Shown here in pieces: positions 1 to 9,226 of a DNA stretch of 64,000 bases (position 1 is its first letter; the number at the start of each line of letters is the position of its first letter). The notes beneath the pieces were generated by a model. The model searched no databases. It saw only the letters and a list, made by a program, of their open reading frames with translations, and was not told the origin of the DNA. Source of the DNA: Planctomycetaceae bacterium (GTDB lineage Bacteria; Planctomycetota; Planctomycetia; Planctomycetales; Planctomycetaceae); contig JAWKUA010000012.1 in NCBI GenBank assembly GCA_041398785.1, positions 62,001-126,000 on the forward strand. Direction: 5' to 3'. A program made the position numbers and the translations under genes.

Positions 1-1
1 T

Positions 2-796
2 GTTATTGCTCACGCGGATCTGGGGTCGAATTCCGAACGATGCTGGGTGTACGTGCAGCCTGGTGAATCCGCGGTGCTGACATGGCAGCATGAGGACACC
101 GCCCTGCTGCAGCAGGTTCCCACCGGCGTCCCGTACATCGACCCGAGCTGGCTGATGCTGGTGCTGGGCGTCACACCGCTGGAACCGGAAGACTACTTTT
201 TGAGTGAAGAAGCGTCCCGTGTGCTCTGTCTGAACGCGAATGAACGCAGCCCGGAAGGACGCAGCCTGAGACGTGTCATTCGCGTGGACACGGTGAAAGG
301 GGTGGTGAAGGAGCATGCAGTCTACGACGACCACGCGAATCTGCTGGTGCGGGCTCAGCTAAGCGACCACCGGCCGTTTCAGGGGCGCGTGATCCCGACC
401 GCCGTCACGCTGGATTTTCCACAGATGAATTCTGAAATCTCGCTGACGTTCGAGCAGATCGAAACCAACCCGACGTTGCCTGCCGCGATCTGGGAAGTGC
501 CGAGCGGCAAGGCAATGGAAGTGGTAGATCTGGGCGTCAATCTTCGGCAGCATTTGCAAAAAAACAACATTGTGATCCCGCCGCCGAAACGGGAACCTTT
601 CCTGGGCGGTCCATCGATTCGGCTTGAGCAACCGCAGTTTAACGGCAGCGGCAGTCCGGGGCACGACCTGGAGGCGCCGGACTGGGACGTCGACAGTCCG
701 TTTGGTTCAGTCTTTCGTGAGACCGGCGCGACCGACTCAGAGTTCGACACGACCGATTCGCCTGCCGCAGCGGGGCGCGCCCGGCCTTCCTGGTAG
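2..796 (+). CDS. C-terminal part of a LolA-like outer-membrane lipoprotein-type protein (5' end outside window)
   Basis: The frame is open from base 2 with no stop, so the GTG at 47 is probably internal and the gene starts upstream of the window. The visible 264 residues have alternating beta-strand character, such as the stretch VKEHAVYDDHANLLVRAQL and a later I-W-x-V-P segment. This resembles the LolA/LolB-like lipoprotein-carrier fold found in many planctomycete lipoproteins, where a model of a substrate's slope is built from repeated antiparallel strands. The C-terminal 60 residues are Pro/Gly/Asp-rich and look disordered. It converges on the histidine kinase gene that ends 13 bases downstream. 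The family call is inference from strand pattern only; coding status is firm. Confidence 0.6.
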   Translation, partial: VIAHADLGSNSERCWVYVQPGESAVLTWQHEDTALLQQVPTGVPYIDPSWLMLVLGVTPLEPEDYFLSEEASRVLCLNANERSPEGRSLRRVIRVDTVKGVVKEHAVYDDHANLLVRAQLSDHRPFQGRVIPTAVTLDFPQMNSEISLTFEQIETNPTLPAAIWEVPSGKAMEVVDLGVNLRQHLQKNNIVIPPPKREPFLGGPSIRLEQPQFNGSGSPGHDLEAPDWDVDSPFGSVFRETGATDSEFDTTDSPAAAGRARPSW

Positions 797-809
797 CGGG
801 CTGGCGGTA

Positions 810-2528
810 TCAATCGGCAGCCGGGCCGGTGCCGTGCGGGACAATCGTTTCACTTCCGAACGGTGCGGTTTGGGATTCCACCGATCCGCGGGGCCAGCAC
901 AGCACAAACCGAGTGCCTTCACCCGGAGCGCCTTCAATTGAGATGCGGCCGCCGTGTTCCCGGATGATCTTGCGGCTGACGGGAAGTCCGATTCCGGTTC
1001 CGCGCGACCCTTTGGACGATTCGAACAGATTGAAGACCGTACCGCGCTGTTCTTCCGGTATGCCGGGACCATTATCGGAGACAGCCACCATCATCATGTC
1101 AGAGCGGGAATCGAATCCGGTCTGCATGACGACGGCCCCGCCGTCAGTACCTTCGACGGCGTCGATGGCGTTGGAGGCGATGTTCAGCACCGCGCGATGA
1201 ATGCCGTCTTCGTCGAATGCCGCAACGGGCAGATTCTCGCAGGGTTCGAACTGAAAACGAACGCCGCGTTCTTCCGCCTGCAGCGCCATCAGGTCCGCGA
1301 TGTCGCCACACACATCGTTCAGTTGAGCGGGTTTCAGATTCGGGACACGATCCTTACTGAACGAGAGCATATCGGTCACCAGATCGAAGATCCGGTTTTG
1401 ATTGCGTTCCACGATTCCCCAGCCCTGGCGAATCTGCTCCTCCCGAGACTGATCCAGGCCGGTTTGAATCAGGTAACTGCCTCCGCGAATGCCCTGCAGG
1501 ATATTCTTGATGTGGTGGCTGAGCACTGCGATCGTCTGTCCCATGGCGGCGAAGCGTTCCGCCTTCAGAAAAGCTTCCTGATGACGTCGGGCCTCCACCG
1601 CCAGAGCTGACTGGCGAGCGACCGCCAGCACGGCTTTGAGGTGTTCGTCGTTGAGGTGTTCCCCGCTGAGCACCACTCCACCATCGCCACCGATAGTGGT
1701 CGTATCGATATACAGGACTCCCAGAAGTTCTTCATGGCCCTTCATCGGTGCACAGATGGCTTCGCGAGTTCCGGAAGCAACGATGCTGTTTCCTCCGGAA
1801 AACCGGGCGTCGTGCAGTGCGTCGGACGTGCGGACGGCCTGACCGTGTTTAAGCACATGTCCGGTAATCGACCGCGAGATCTGCATTTGATCAGGTGCTC
1901 CCTGGTCCGGTCGCCGCTTCTGAAACGCGATCGGTGTCAATTCTTCGCCGATGGCTTCCTTCAGCAGAAAGCAGCCCCGATCGGCCCGAATCGCGGTCAG
2001 CGTCAGTTCCAGAATTCGCTGCAGCAGTGATTCCAGCGTATGCACCGGTCGGACCAGTTCTTCGGCGACCTGGTACAGCAGTTCGAGTCCGCCGCGCTGT
2101 TCGGACCATAGCGCCAGCGACGACGCGGAATCGGCCCGCACCTGCCGCACGATCGCCGATTGCGGTTCGGCCAGGAAGTCGTCAACCAGTTGCACCTGAT
2201 CGGCTGAGGCGTTTGCGGTGTCTTCGGCCTGGTCCAGTTGAAACGTCAGCAGAGTTGCACCCAGCCGAATGGAATCGCCGTTTCGCAGGCGGGCATCGGA
2301 AGTCCGCTGCCCATTCACGCGGATGCCGTTGGCGCTATTCAGATCGACGACGCGAAATCCGGAACCATCGGGAACGATTCTCGCGTGTTGACGAGAAACT
2401 TCGCTGTCGTCGAGCCGCACCTGCGACCCGACACTGCGTCCGATGACGATGGCACCTTCGTCGGAAGTGACTTGAAACCGCGTGCCACGATTTGGTCCGT
2501 GGACGACCAGCAGTGTCGCCAGAGTCAC
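810..2528 (-). CDS. FHA-GAF sensor histidine kinase
   Basis: Soluble 572-residue kinase. Residues 27-97 form an FHA phosphothreonine-binding domain (GRS near 30, SRQHAR at 45-50, NSAN at 64-67). Residues about 150-310 fit a GAF sensor domain. The phosphorylation helix contains LSHHIKN with His338/339. The ATPase domain has the N box NIASNAIDAV (449-458), G1 DNGPGIP (485-491) and G2 GSRGTGIGL (507-515). There is no signal peptide or membrane segment, so it senses a cytoplasmic signal, and the FHA domain suggests recruitment to a Ser/Thr-kinase-phosphorylated partner. It lies 15 bases downstream of the response-regulator gene on the same strand and is probably co-transcribed with it. All catalytic boxes are intact. 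Confidence 0.9.
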   Translation of the reverse strand: MTLATLLVVHGPNRGTRFQVTSDEGAIVIGRSVGSQVRLDDSEVSRQHARIVPDGSGFRVVDLNSANGIRVNGQRTSDARLRNGDSIRLGATLLTFQLDQAEDTANASADQVQLVDDFLAEPQSAIVRQVRADSASSLALWSEQRGGLELLYQVAEELVRPVHTLESLLQRILELTLTAIRADRGCFLLKEAIGEELTPIAFQKRRPDQGAPDQMQISRSITGHVLKHGQAVRTSDALHDARFSGGNSIVASGTREAICAPMKGHEELLGVLYIDTTTIGGDGGVVLSGEHLNDEHLKAVLAVARQSALAVEARRHQEAFLKAERFAAMGQTIAVLSHHIKNILQGIRGGSYLIQTGLDQSREEQIRQGWGIVERNQNRIFDLVTDMLSFSKDRVPNLKPAQLNDVCGDIADLMALQAEERGVRFQFEPCENLPVAAFDEDGIHRAVLNIASNAIDAVEGTDGGAVVMQTGFDSRSDMMMVAVSDNGPGIPEEQRGTVFNLFESSKGSRGTGIGLPVSRKIIREHGGRISIEGAPGEGTRFVLCWPRGSVESQTAPFGSETIVPHGTGPAAD

Positions 2529-2543
2529 AGGATCTTCCCTCGT

Positions 2544-3503
2544 TCATCGACACGCGGCAGCGGACTGTCTTTCCGAGTTTGCCGCGGCACAGTCGTCGCT
2601 GCCGGAAGCGTCGGCATCGCTGCGGCGGCGCTTCACAATCGTGACGGCATTCCCTTCGTCGTTGAATGTCACTCTGTCCATGAACGCGCGGACCAGCAAC
2701 AGCCCCCGGCCGCTGGCACGCAGCAGATTCTCCGGGTCGCGAGGATCGGGCAGCGCTGCGACGTCGAACCCTGGGCCTTCATCGCGGATCGTGATTTCGG
2801 CCATATCGCAGGTGAACAGTGCGTCAATCGTCACACGGCGCTCCTGATACGGCGACTCAACGCGTCGCGCGGCAATCATCTGTTCGTAGTGGTCCTGCCC
2901 CGACTCCTTCAGATCGGAACTGACTTCCAGATTGCCGTGGACGATTGCATTGACGAGTGATTCTTCCAGTGCCACTCCGAACTGAACGGCATCGCTGTCG
3001 CCGATGACTCCCAGAGAACGGCCCAGTTCCTGCAGATACGAAACGGTGACGGGGATCTGTTTGCGGTCGTTTGGCAGCCGGATTTCCAGCGAATGCCGAG
3101 TCACCTGGCTCAGCAGAGCCCTCCGCTGCCGGTCGCCGTCCGACGCGGCCAGGACGGACTCAATGGCTTCGGCAAGTGACGCTTCCAGGTGCTGTTTGGA
3201 AACGTAACTGGCGGCTCCCTGTCGCAGAGCCCGCATTGCCACTTCCTCACTTCCGAAGGACGTAACGATCACCACCGGAATCTGAGGATGCTGTTTGCGG
3301 ACGTGGCCCAGCAGGGCCAGCCCGTCCATCCGCGGCATCCGAACGTCGCTGATAATCAGATCGCAACTATTCTGTTTCAGGAATTCCACGGCTTCCGTTC
3401 CGTCGGTCGCGGTGCGGACTTCCCATTCCGGCACACGTGCCAGCAGCCTTTCGGCAAACATCAGATCGAACTTCGAATCGTCGACCAGAAGAATCCGCGG
3501 CAT
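2544..3503 (-). CDS. Response regulator with C-terminal RsbW-like ATPase domain
   Basis: A 319-residue protein with an N-terminal receiver domain: acidic pair DD at 8-9, phospho-acceptor Asp53 in SDVRMPRMDG, Thr in VIVTS, Lys in YVSK. A C-terminal GHKL/HATPase domain follows from about residue 150 to 300, with N box EESLVNAIVHGN, G1 DEGPGFD and G2 SGRGLLLVRAF. That ATPase type matches anti-sigma regulatory kinases of the RsbW/SpoIIAB group rather than histidine kinases, because no phospho-acceptor His helix precedes it. Phosphorylation of the receiver probably controls the ATPase domain's partner binding or kinase activity. It is first gene of a two-gene unit with the FHA histidine kinase and is divergent from the HPt gene at 3693. 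The ATG at 3503 begins the canonical receiver strand PRILLVDD. Confidence 0.88.
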   Translation of the reverse strand: MPRILLVDDSKFDLMFAERLLARVPEWEVRTATDGTEAVEFLKQNSCDLIISDVRMPRMDGLALLGHVRKQHPQIPVVIVTSFGSEEVAMRALRQGAASYVSKQHLEASLAEAIESVLAASDGDRQRRALLSQVTRHSLEIRLPNDRKQIPVTVSYLQELGRSLGVIGDSDAVQFGVALEESLVNAIVHGNLEVSSDLKESGQDHYEQMIAARRVESPYQERRVTIDALFTCDMAEITIRDEGPGFDVAALPDPRDPENLLRASGRGLLLVRAFMDRVTFNDEGNAVTIVKRRRSDADASGSDDCAAANSERQSAAACR

Positions 3504-3692
3504 GAGAACAGTTCTTTCTGTGAACAGACACGCCGAAGTCGCTGCTACGCGGTATCATCAGCATGGCAAACCTGTCAGCCCGAACGGTGCTTTCGATATC
3601 GTAGCCGGATTCAGGTGCCTGTCACAACAGAGCGATGTGAACTTGCAGATGTGCCGGTGCCGGCTGTTTCCGGGCGGCGGAAGTGAGTCCGC

Positions 3693-4034
3693 ATGATTGA
3701 TCAGCAGCAACTTCTTGTGAATACGGGGAACGATCCCGTATTGGCGTATCAACTCTGCGAAGCATTCGTCAGCAGTTCCACCGAACTGGAAGCCGAACTG
3801 CGAGCTGCCTGCCTTTCACATGATCATGAGTTACTGTCCCGCACGGCTCACACTCTGAAATCTGCCTTCGACGTGCTGGGGGCCGTTGAGCAGCGCGACC
3901 TGGCACTGCAGGTCGAACTGCTGGCTTCGGCACGCGGCTCAACCGGTGCGGAAGCGGACCTGCTGACTCTCAGCCACCGTCTGCTGGGGGAGGTCGTCTC
4001 GGTTCGGGCCGCCGTCCGGCAGTTACTGGACTGA
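3693..4034 (+). CDS. HPt phosphotransfer protein
   Basis: A 113-residue, almost entirely helical protein containing the HPt signature SRTAHTLKSAFDVLGA, with phospho-accepting His53 followed by the usual L-K-S/G. A stand-alone HPt domain relays phosphate between a receiver and another receiver or kinase. It is divergent from the REC-ATPase/FHA-kinase operon, so it likely joins that phosphorelay, although the linkage is inferred from proximity. The ATG at 3693 follows a weak GGAAG-type ribosome site. The 189-base gap to 3503 should hold promoters for both directions, but no box could be assigned. Confidence 0.85.
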   Translation: MIDQQQLLVNTGNDPVLAYQLCEAFVSSSTELEAELRAACLSHDHELLSRTAHTLKSAFDVLGAVEQRDLALQVELLASARGSTGAEADLLTLSHRLLGEVVSVRAAVRQLLD

Positions 4035-4102
4035 CACACGTTGTTTATGCCCGGTGCCCTGAATAAACTGGATAGCCGTCCTGAGCCATCGGAGACTTGT
4101 CC

Positions 4103-6534
4103 ATGAACATGACAGCAAACCTAAAGATCATGCCAGCCGTGATGGCGGCGATCCTTCTGGCTCCCTTTGCATCAGCGCAGGACGCAGCTGCGCCAGCGCC
4201 TGAATTCGAAACGGTGATCGCCCCGCTGCTGGAAGCTCATTGCATTCAGTGTCACGGCCCGGATGCTCAGGAAGGTGATCTGCGGCTGGACGGTTTTGAG
4301 GGGCTGGCCGCCGGTGGCAAGTCAGGTTCTGCGATCGTGCCGGGTTCCGTCGACGAGAGCCTTCTGATCGCGGCCATTGAGTACAACGATGAGGCGCTGC
4401 AGATGCCTCCCGACGGTAAGTTGCCAGCGGACGTCATCAAATCACTGCGATCATGGATCGAAAACGGAGCTAATCACCCGGACGGCGACCTGACTCCGCG
4501 CGAAGTGAAGCCACCGTTTGATGTCGACCAGGCGCGCCTGTTCTGGGCGTTCCAGCCTGTGCGCCGGCCGACAATTCCTGCTGTCGCCGGTGAAGCTGCC
4601 GGGACGCGCCGATCGACGCGTTTGTGCTCGCAGCGCTGCAGGACCAGGGCATTCCGCCGAATGGTCCCGCAACGAAGGAGCAGCTCATTCGACGTGCCAC
4701 ATTCGATCTGACGGGGCTTCCGCCGACTCCCGAAGACATTGCGGCGTTCCTGGCCGACGAATCCGAGCAGGCATGGGAACGCGTCGTCGACCGCCTGCTC
4801 GAATCGCCGCACTACGGCGAACGCTGGGGACGTCACTGGCTGGATGTCGTTCGGTATGCTGATTCCAACGGCCTCGATGAAAACGTGGCCCACGGCAACG
4901 CCTGGCGCTATCGAGACTACGTGATCGCTTCCTTCAATGCCGACAAACCATTCGATCAGTTTCTGCGTGAGCAGATCGCCGGGGACCTGCTCATCGGTGA
5001 TGCCACTCCGGAAGACCGCCGCAATGAACTGCTGACGGCGACAGGATTCCTGGCACTTGGCGCAAAGGTGCTGGCTGAAACCGACAAAGTCAAACTGCAG
5101 ATGGACATCGTCGACGAGCAGGTCGACACGCTTGGGAAAGCGTTTCTGGGAATGACCTTCGGCTGTGCTCGCTGCCACGATCACAAGTTCGATCCGGTTT
5201 CGCAGGCGGACTATTACGCGATGGTCGGCATCTTCAAAAGCACTCACACAATGGAGTCGCTGAAGACGATCGCTAAGTGGAACGAAAACCCGATCGCGAC
5301 AAAGGCCGACACGGCGCGAATCGAGCAGCATCAGCAACAGATTGATGCGAAGAAAACCGACATCGAACGCGTCATCGCTGACGCCCGGGCGGCTGTCGCG
5401 ACGGCTTCCGGCAGCGATGCCGCAAACGCTGCCGAAGAGCAGTTCCCCGAATCCTCAAGGAAACACCTTGCGGCCCTGCGAGAAGAACTGAAGCAACTGG
5501 AATCCTCCGTTCCCGTTGTTCCGACGGCCATGGGAGTCACCGAAGGCGAAGTCGCCAGCGCCCGCATCAATGTTCGCGGCAGCCATCTGACGCTCGGCAG
5601 GCGAGTGAATCGCGGCGTCCCGATTGTGTTTTCCGATGCGTCGAAGCTGCAGATCGCGTCCGAAGAAAGCGGCCGGAAACAGCTTGCCGACTGGCTGACG
5701 GGTCCGTCACATCCGCTGACCGCACGAGTGTTCGTCAATCGCATCTGGCGCTGGCACTTCGGTCGCGGGCTGGTGGCGTCGACCGAAAACTTTGGTCATC
5801 TGGGAACTCCGCCGTCGCATCCGGAACTGCTCGACTGGCTGGCCGCCGAACTGGTGGAGCAGGGCTTGTCCGTGAAGCGACTTCACCGCGAAATCATGCT
5901 GTCGGCAGCGTACCAGCGAAGCAGTCGCGATTGTGAAACAGCGACCGGCATTGATCCGGAGAATCACCTGCTGTGGCGATTCAGCCCGCGTCGCCTTGAG
6001 GCCGAAGAAATTCGCGACAGCGTACTGTTCGTCAGCGGCCTGCTGGACAACAAACAGGGCGGTTCGATTCTGAACGTCGGTAATCGCGAGTTCATCTTTG
6101 ACCATACGTCTAAGGACAATACGTCGTACGATTCGTTTCAGCGGTCGGTGTACCTGCCCGTGATCCGCAACAACCTGTACGACGGCTTCGCGTTGTTCGA
6201 TTACACGGACGCAGCGGTGCCCAACGGAGACCGCAGCACATCAACCGTGGCTCCGCAGGCGCTGTACATGCTGAACAGCCCGCTGTTTTTGCAGGCGTCC
6301 TCAAAGTTATCCTCCCGGCTGTTGAGCGAATGTCCTGACGATGAAGCTCGCGTTCAACGACTTTATCAGCTGGCGTTCGGGCGCACGGCGACGGCTGACG
6401 AAATCCAGAGAACGCTGGCCTTCTCGCAGCAGTTTGCCGAAGCAATCACGCAGCAGAATGAAAAACGTGACGCCGCGTGGACCGCGATTTGCCAAAGCGT
6501 CTTGGCGTCGAATGAGTTTGTCTATGTGAGGTAA
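4103..6534 (+). pseudogene. Planctomycete cytochrome c / DUF1549 / DUF1553 protein, split by a one-base frameshift
   Basis: The first part (from ATG 4103, with GGAGA at 4091-4095) encodes a signal peptide ending near FASAQD, a PSCyt1 haem site CIQCH, and the run up to FWAFQPVRRPTIP. The frame then breaks near 4601. Adding one G to the GGG at 4601-4603 would restore a continuous reading through DAPIDAFVLAALQ into the second frame, which holds DUF1549 (LTGLPPTP, HYGERWGRHWLD, CARCHDHKFDP) and DUF1553 (NRIWRWHFGRGL, RRLEAEEIRD, ending EFVYVR). Intact length would be about 810 residues, normal for this family. These proteins are exported, haem-binding and of unknown biochemical role, and are usually paired with DUF1501, which follows here at 6641. 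The lesion may be real or a homopolymer error; both halves otherwise look under coding constraint. Confidence 0.85.
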
Positions 6535-6640
6535 AAGCACTCCGCAGCGACCGTTGCTTTGCAGATCCGCGTCCCGAACGGTGCTGTCGACACTCCCGAT
6601 GATCCCTCCCTCCGGCAATCCCGCCATCAGACTTCCCGCC

Positions 6641-8041
6641 ATGAATACCAACGTACAGAGTCGCCGTTGTCTGCTGCAGAACACCGCTGTCGGTTTCGGA
6701 CATCTCGCGATGGCCGCCATGCTGCAGCAGCAGGCCTTTGCCGACCTTCCGACGGCAGCAGCACCCTTTCATTTCGCTGCGCGAGCCAAGCGGGTCATCT
6801 TTCTGTTCATGAAGGGCGGCCCGTCGCACATGGATACGTTCGACTACAAGCCGCAACTGCAGAAGGATCACGGCAAGCCGCTGCCGTTCGACAAGCCGCG
6901 TGTCCAGTTCGCTCCCACCAACAACCTGCTGGGATCGCCGTGGCGATTCCGCCCGCACGGTGAAAGCGGCATTCCGGTCAGCACGCTTTTCCCGAATGTC
7001 GCGAAGTGCGTTGACGACATCTGTTTTCTGAATTCCGTCCACGGCACAAATGCGGCTCACGGCGGAGCAGCTCTCAAACTGCACACGGGAAGCGACACGT
7101 TCGTGCGGCCCAGCATGGGAGCGTGGGTGAATTATGGTCTGGGCACGGAAAACGAAAACCTGCCTGGTTTCGTCACGATCTGCCCGACGCTGGCTCACGG
7201 TGGTGTTAACAACTGGGGGTCCGCCTTTCTTCCCGCACAAAGCCAGGGGATTCCGCTGGGTGTCGCCAGCCAGCCTTCGTCGTCCGCCGCCGTGAAGTAC
7301 ATCAGCAACGATCGCTGGTCGCCGGAAGTTCAGCGATTGCAGTTGAAGCTGCTGAAGCAGATGAATGCTCCTCTGCTGCAGGACGCCGCCAACGCCGACG
7401 TGCTGGAAGCCCGCATCAAGTCGTTCGAACTGGCGTTTCGAATGCAGTCACAGATGCCGGCGGTGCAGGATCTCACGCAGGAAACCAAGGCCACTCATCA
7501 GTTGTACGGCATGGATGAAAGCATGACCGAAGACTTCGGTCGGCAGTGCCTGATGGCTCGCAGATTCACGGAAGCCGGCGTTCGGTTCGTCCAGATCACT
7601 CACAGCGACACGAAAGTCCAGTGGGATCAGCATTCCGACCTGTTCGAAGGTCATACAAAGAACGCACATGAAGTCGACAAGCCGATTGCCGGGCTGCTGA
7701 TGGATCTGAAGCAGCGAGGACTGCTCAGCGACACGCTGGTGATGTGGGGCGGCGAGTTCGGGCGCACGCCGACGGCTCAGGGAACGAACGGCCGTGATCA
7801 CAATCCGGAAGGCTTCACGATGTGGATGGCCGGTGGCGGCGTAAAGGGCGGCATGCGCCACGGCGCGACCGACGAATACGGCTATTACGCCGTCGAAAAG
7901 CCGATGCACATTCACGACGTTCACGCGACCATGCTGCACCTGCTGGGACTGGACCACGAGCGTCTGACGTACCGCCACGCCGGCCGCGATTTCCGCCTGA
8001 CGGATATCGCCGGAAAGGTGCACAGCGAAATCCTCGCGTGA
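6641..8041 (+). CDS. DUF1501 family Tat-exported protein
   Basis: A 466-residue protein. The N-terminus has twin Arg (QSRRCLLQNTAVGF) followed by a hydrophobic stretch, consistent with Tat export. Family hallmarks are FLFMKGGPSHMDTFDYKP, TGSDTFVRPSMGAWVNYGLG, WGGEFGRTP and GRDHNPEGFTMWMAGGGVKGG near the C-terminus. DUF1501 has an alkaline-phosphatase/sulfatase-like fold and is nearly always encoded next to DUF1549/DUF1553 cytochromes in planctomycetes, as here (107 bases downstream). The substrate is unknown. I prefer ATG 6641 over the upstream ATG 6599 or start 6554 because it places the twin Arg eight residues from the N-terminus; no strong ribosome site discriminates. Confidence 0.88.
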   Translation: MNTNVQSRRCLLQNTAVGFGHLAMAAMLQQQAFADLPTAAAPFHFAARAKRVIFLFMKGGPSHMDTFDYKPQLQKDHGKPLPFDKPRVQFAPTNNLLGSPWRFRPHGESGIPVSTLFPNVAKCVDDICFLNSVHGTNAAHGGAALKLHTGSDTFVRPSMGAWVNYGLGTENENLPGFVTICPTLAHGGVNNWGSAFLPAQSQGIPLGVASQPSSSAAVKYISNDRWSPEVQRLQLKLLKQMNAPLLQDAANADVLEARIKSFELAFRMQSQMPAVQDLTQETKATHQLYGMDESMTEDFGRQCLMARRFTEAGVRFVQITHSDTKVQWDQHSDLFEGHTKNAHEVDKPIAGLLMDLKQRGLLSDTLVMWGGEFGRTPTAQGTNGRDHNPEGFTMWMAGGGVKGGMRHGATDEYGYYAVEKPMHIHDVHATMLHLLGLDHERLTYRHAGRDFRLTDIAGKVHSEILA

Positions 8042-8068
8042 CACGAATTCAAGGGAGCGGTGTCCTCC

Positions 8069-8131
8069 GTCATTCCCGCGCAGGCGGAAACCCAGCGTAT
8101 GCAACTGCGTTTCCGCCTGCGCGGGAATGAC
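8069..8131. repeat. Perfect 23-bp inverted repeat, dRS3-like palindrome, between convergent genes
   Basis: Arms at 8069-8091 and 8109-8131 are exact reverse complements (core CATTCCCGCGCAGGCGG), separated by 17 bases. The element sits between the ends of two convergent genes (8041 and 8174), so the hairpin could act as a bidirectional terminator, but there is no T-tract. The same core recurs around 40311-40560, so this is a dispersed palindromic repeat rather than a gene-specific terminator. The ATTCCC-N8-GGGAA pattern resembles the neisserial dRS3 core; that comparison is from memory. Confidence 0.8.
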
Positions 8132-8173
8132 CAGCTGATACAGGGAACTGAAGCATCAATCCATTGGTACACG

Positions 8174-9175
8174 TTACTTACCCACCAGAATCTCCCGCCG
8201 GCCATTCGAGTCTGCTGCCGCGCGGTTCATGCCGTCCGTATTAAAGTCCATGACGATATTGCCGGCCTTCGAAACTGCGATCACGCCGCCACTTGTCCTG
8301 TGACTCGGATGCCGCAGCGTCGCCCTGACCGCTTCTTCGACCGATTCGCCGAGATACTCCATCCGCGCCGCGATGTTGTACGCAACGGCGTGGCGAATGA
8401 AGTCTTCGCCAACACCGGTGCACGACACGCCGCACGTTGAGTTATCGGCGTACGTTCCGGCTCCGACGACGGGAGAATCGCCGACCCGACCAAAGCGTTT
8501 ATTCGTCAGGCCGCCGGTGGACGTGCCGGCCGCGATATTGCCCTGAGAATCAATCGCCACGCAGCCGACGGTCCCGATGCGAAATCCGTCGGGCATTTCC
8601 CGGAACGCCTGCGCTTTCTGCAGATTCTTCCGCTGTTGATCTGTGGAAAACCATTCGTTCGAGACACGTTCGATCGCATCGCCGAGTTCATCAGCGAAGG
8701 ATTCCGCACCGTCGGTGACGAGCAGCACATGGCGAGTATCCGTCATCACATGGCGGGCGAGCGTAATCGGATGACGGATCGTGCGGACTCCGGCAACCGC
8801 TCCGCAGGACCGGTCGCGTCCGTCCATGATCGACGCGTCCAGTTCGTGACCCCCAGCCGCATTGAACACAGCTCCGCGGCCGGCGTTGAACTGCGGCAGA
8901 TCCTCCATAACACGGATGACGGCTTCGACGGCATCCAGACTGCTTCTCCCGTCTTTAAGTATCAATTCACCGGCTGACAGTGCCTGTTCCAGTCCGGCTT
9001 CGCGACTCGACCGGTCCTCATCGTTCTCCGGAGCACTGCCTGCTCCGCCGTGGATGGCAATGGCATACGAGGGAGCCTTCTGCTGGGCAGCGACATTAAC
9101 AGTTGTCATGACGAACAGTCCCAGCGTGATAACAACAGGGCATGTCGAATAACGGCAGCGTGGCCTGCGAGACAT
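8174..9175 (-). CDS. Exported isoaspartyl peptidase / plant-type L-asparaginase (Ntn hydrolase)
   Basis: A 333-residue precursor with an N-terminal signal sequence (hydrophobic core VVITLGLFVM, cleavage near VAAQ). Family landmarks are IHGGAGSAP at 41-49, NAGRGAVF at 97-104, the ELDASIMDG segment, and the autoproteolysis site G-T-V-G with Thr202 as the new N-terminal nucleophile of the beta chain, followed by the GTSTGG loop at 217-222. Ntn enzymes of this type cleave themselves at Gly-Thr and hydrolyse isoaspartyl dipeptides, asparagine or glycosyl-asparagine. Export implies use on peptides in the periplasm or outside the cell. ATG 9175 has AAAGGA six bases upstream. It converges on the DUF1501 gene. 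Confidence 0.9.
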   Translation of the reverse strand: MSRRPRCRYSTCPVVITLGLFVMTTVNVAAQQKAPSYAIAIHGGAGSAPENDEDRSSREAGLEQALSAGELILKDGRSSLDAVEAVIRVMEDLPQFNAGRGAVFNAAGGHELDASIMDGRDRSCGAVAGVRTIRHPITLARHVMTDTRHVLLVTDGAESFADELGDAIERVSNEWFSTDQQRKNLQKAQAFREMPDGFRIGTVGCVAIDSQGNIAAGTSTGGLTNKRFGRVGDSPVVGAGTYADNSTCGVSCTGVGEDFIRHAVAYNIAARMEYLGESVEEAVRATLRHPSHRTSGGVIAVSKAGNIVMDFNTDGMNRAAADSNGRREILVGK

Positions 9176-9226
9176 TTCAGATCCTTTGCGGTCAAAGACG
9201 ACAGAGTCCGGACGGTCAATCAGTGG

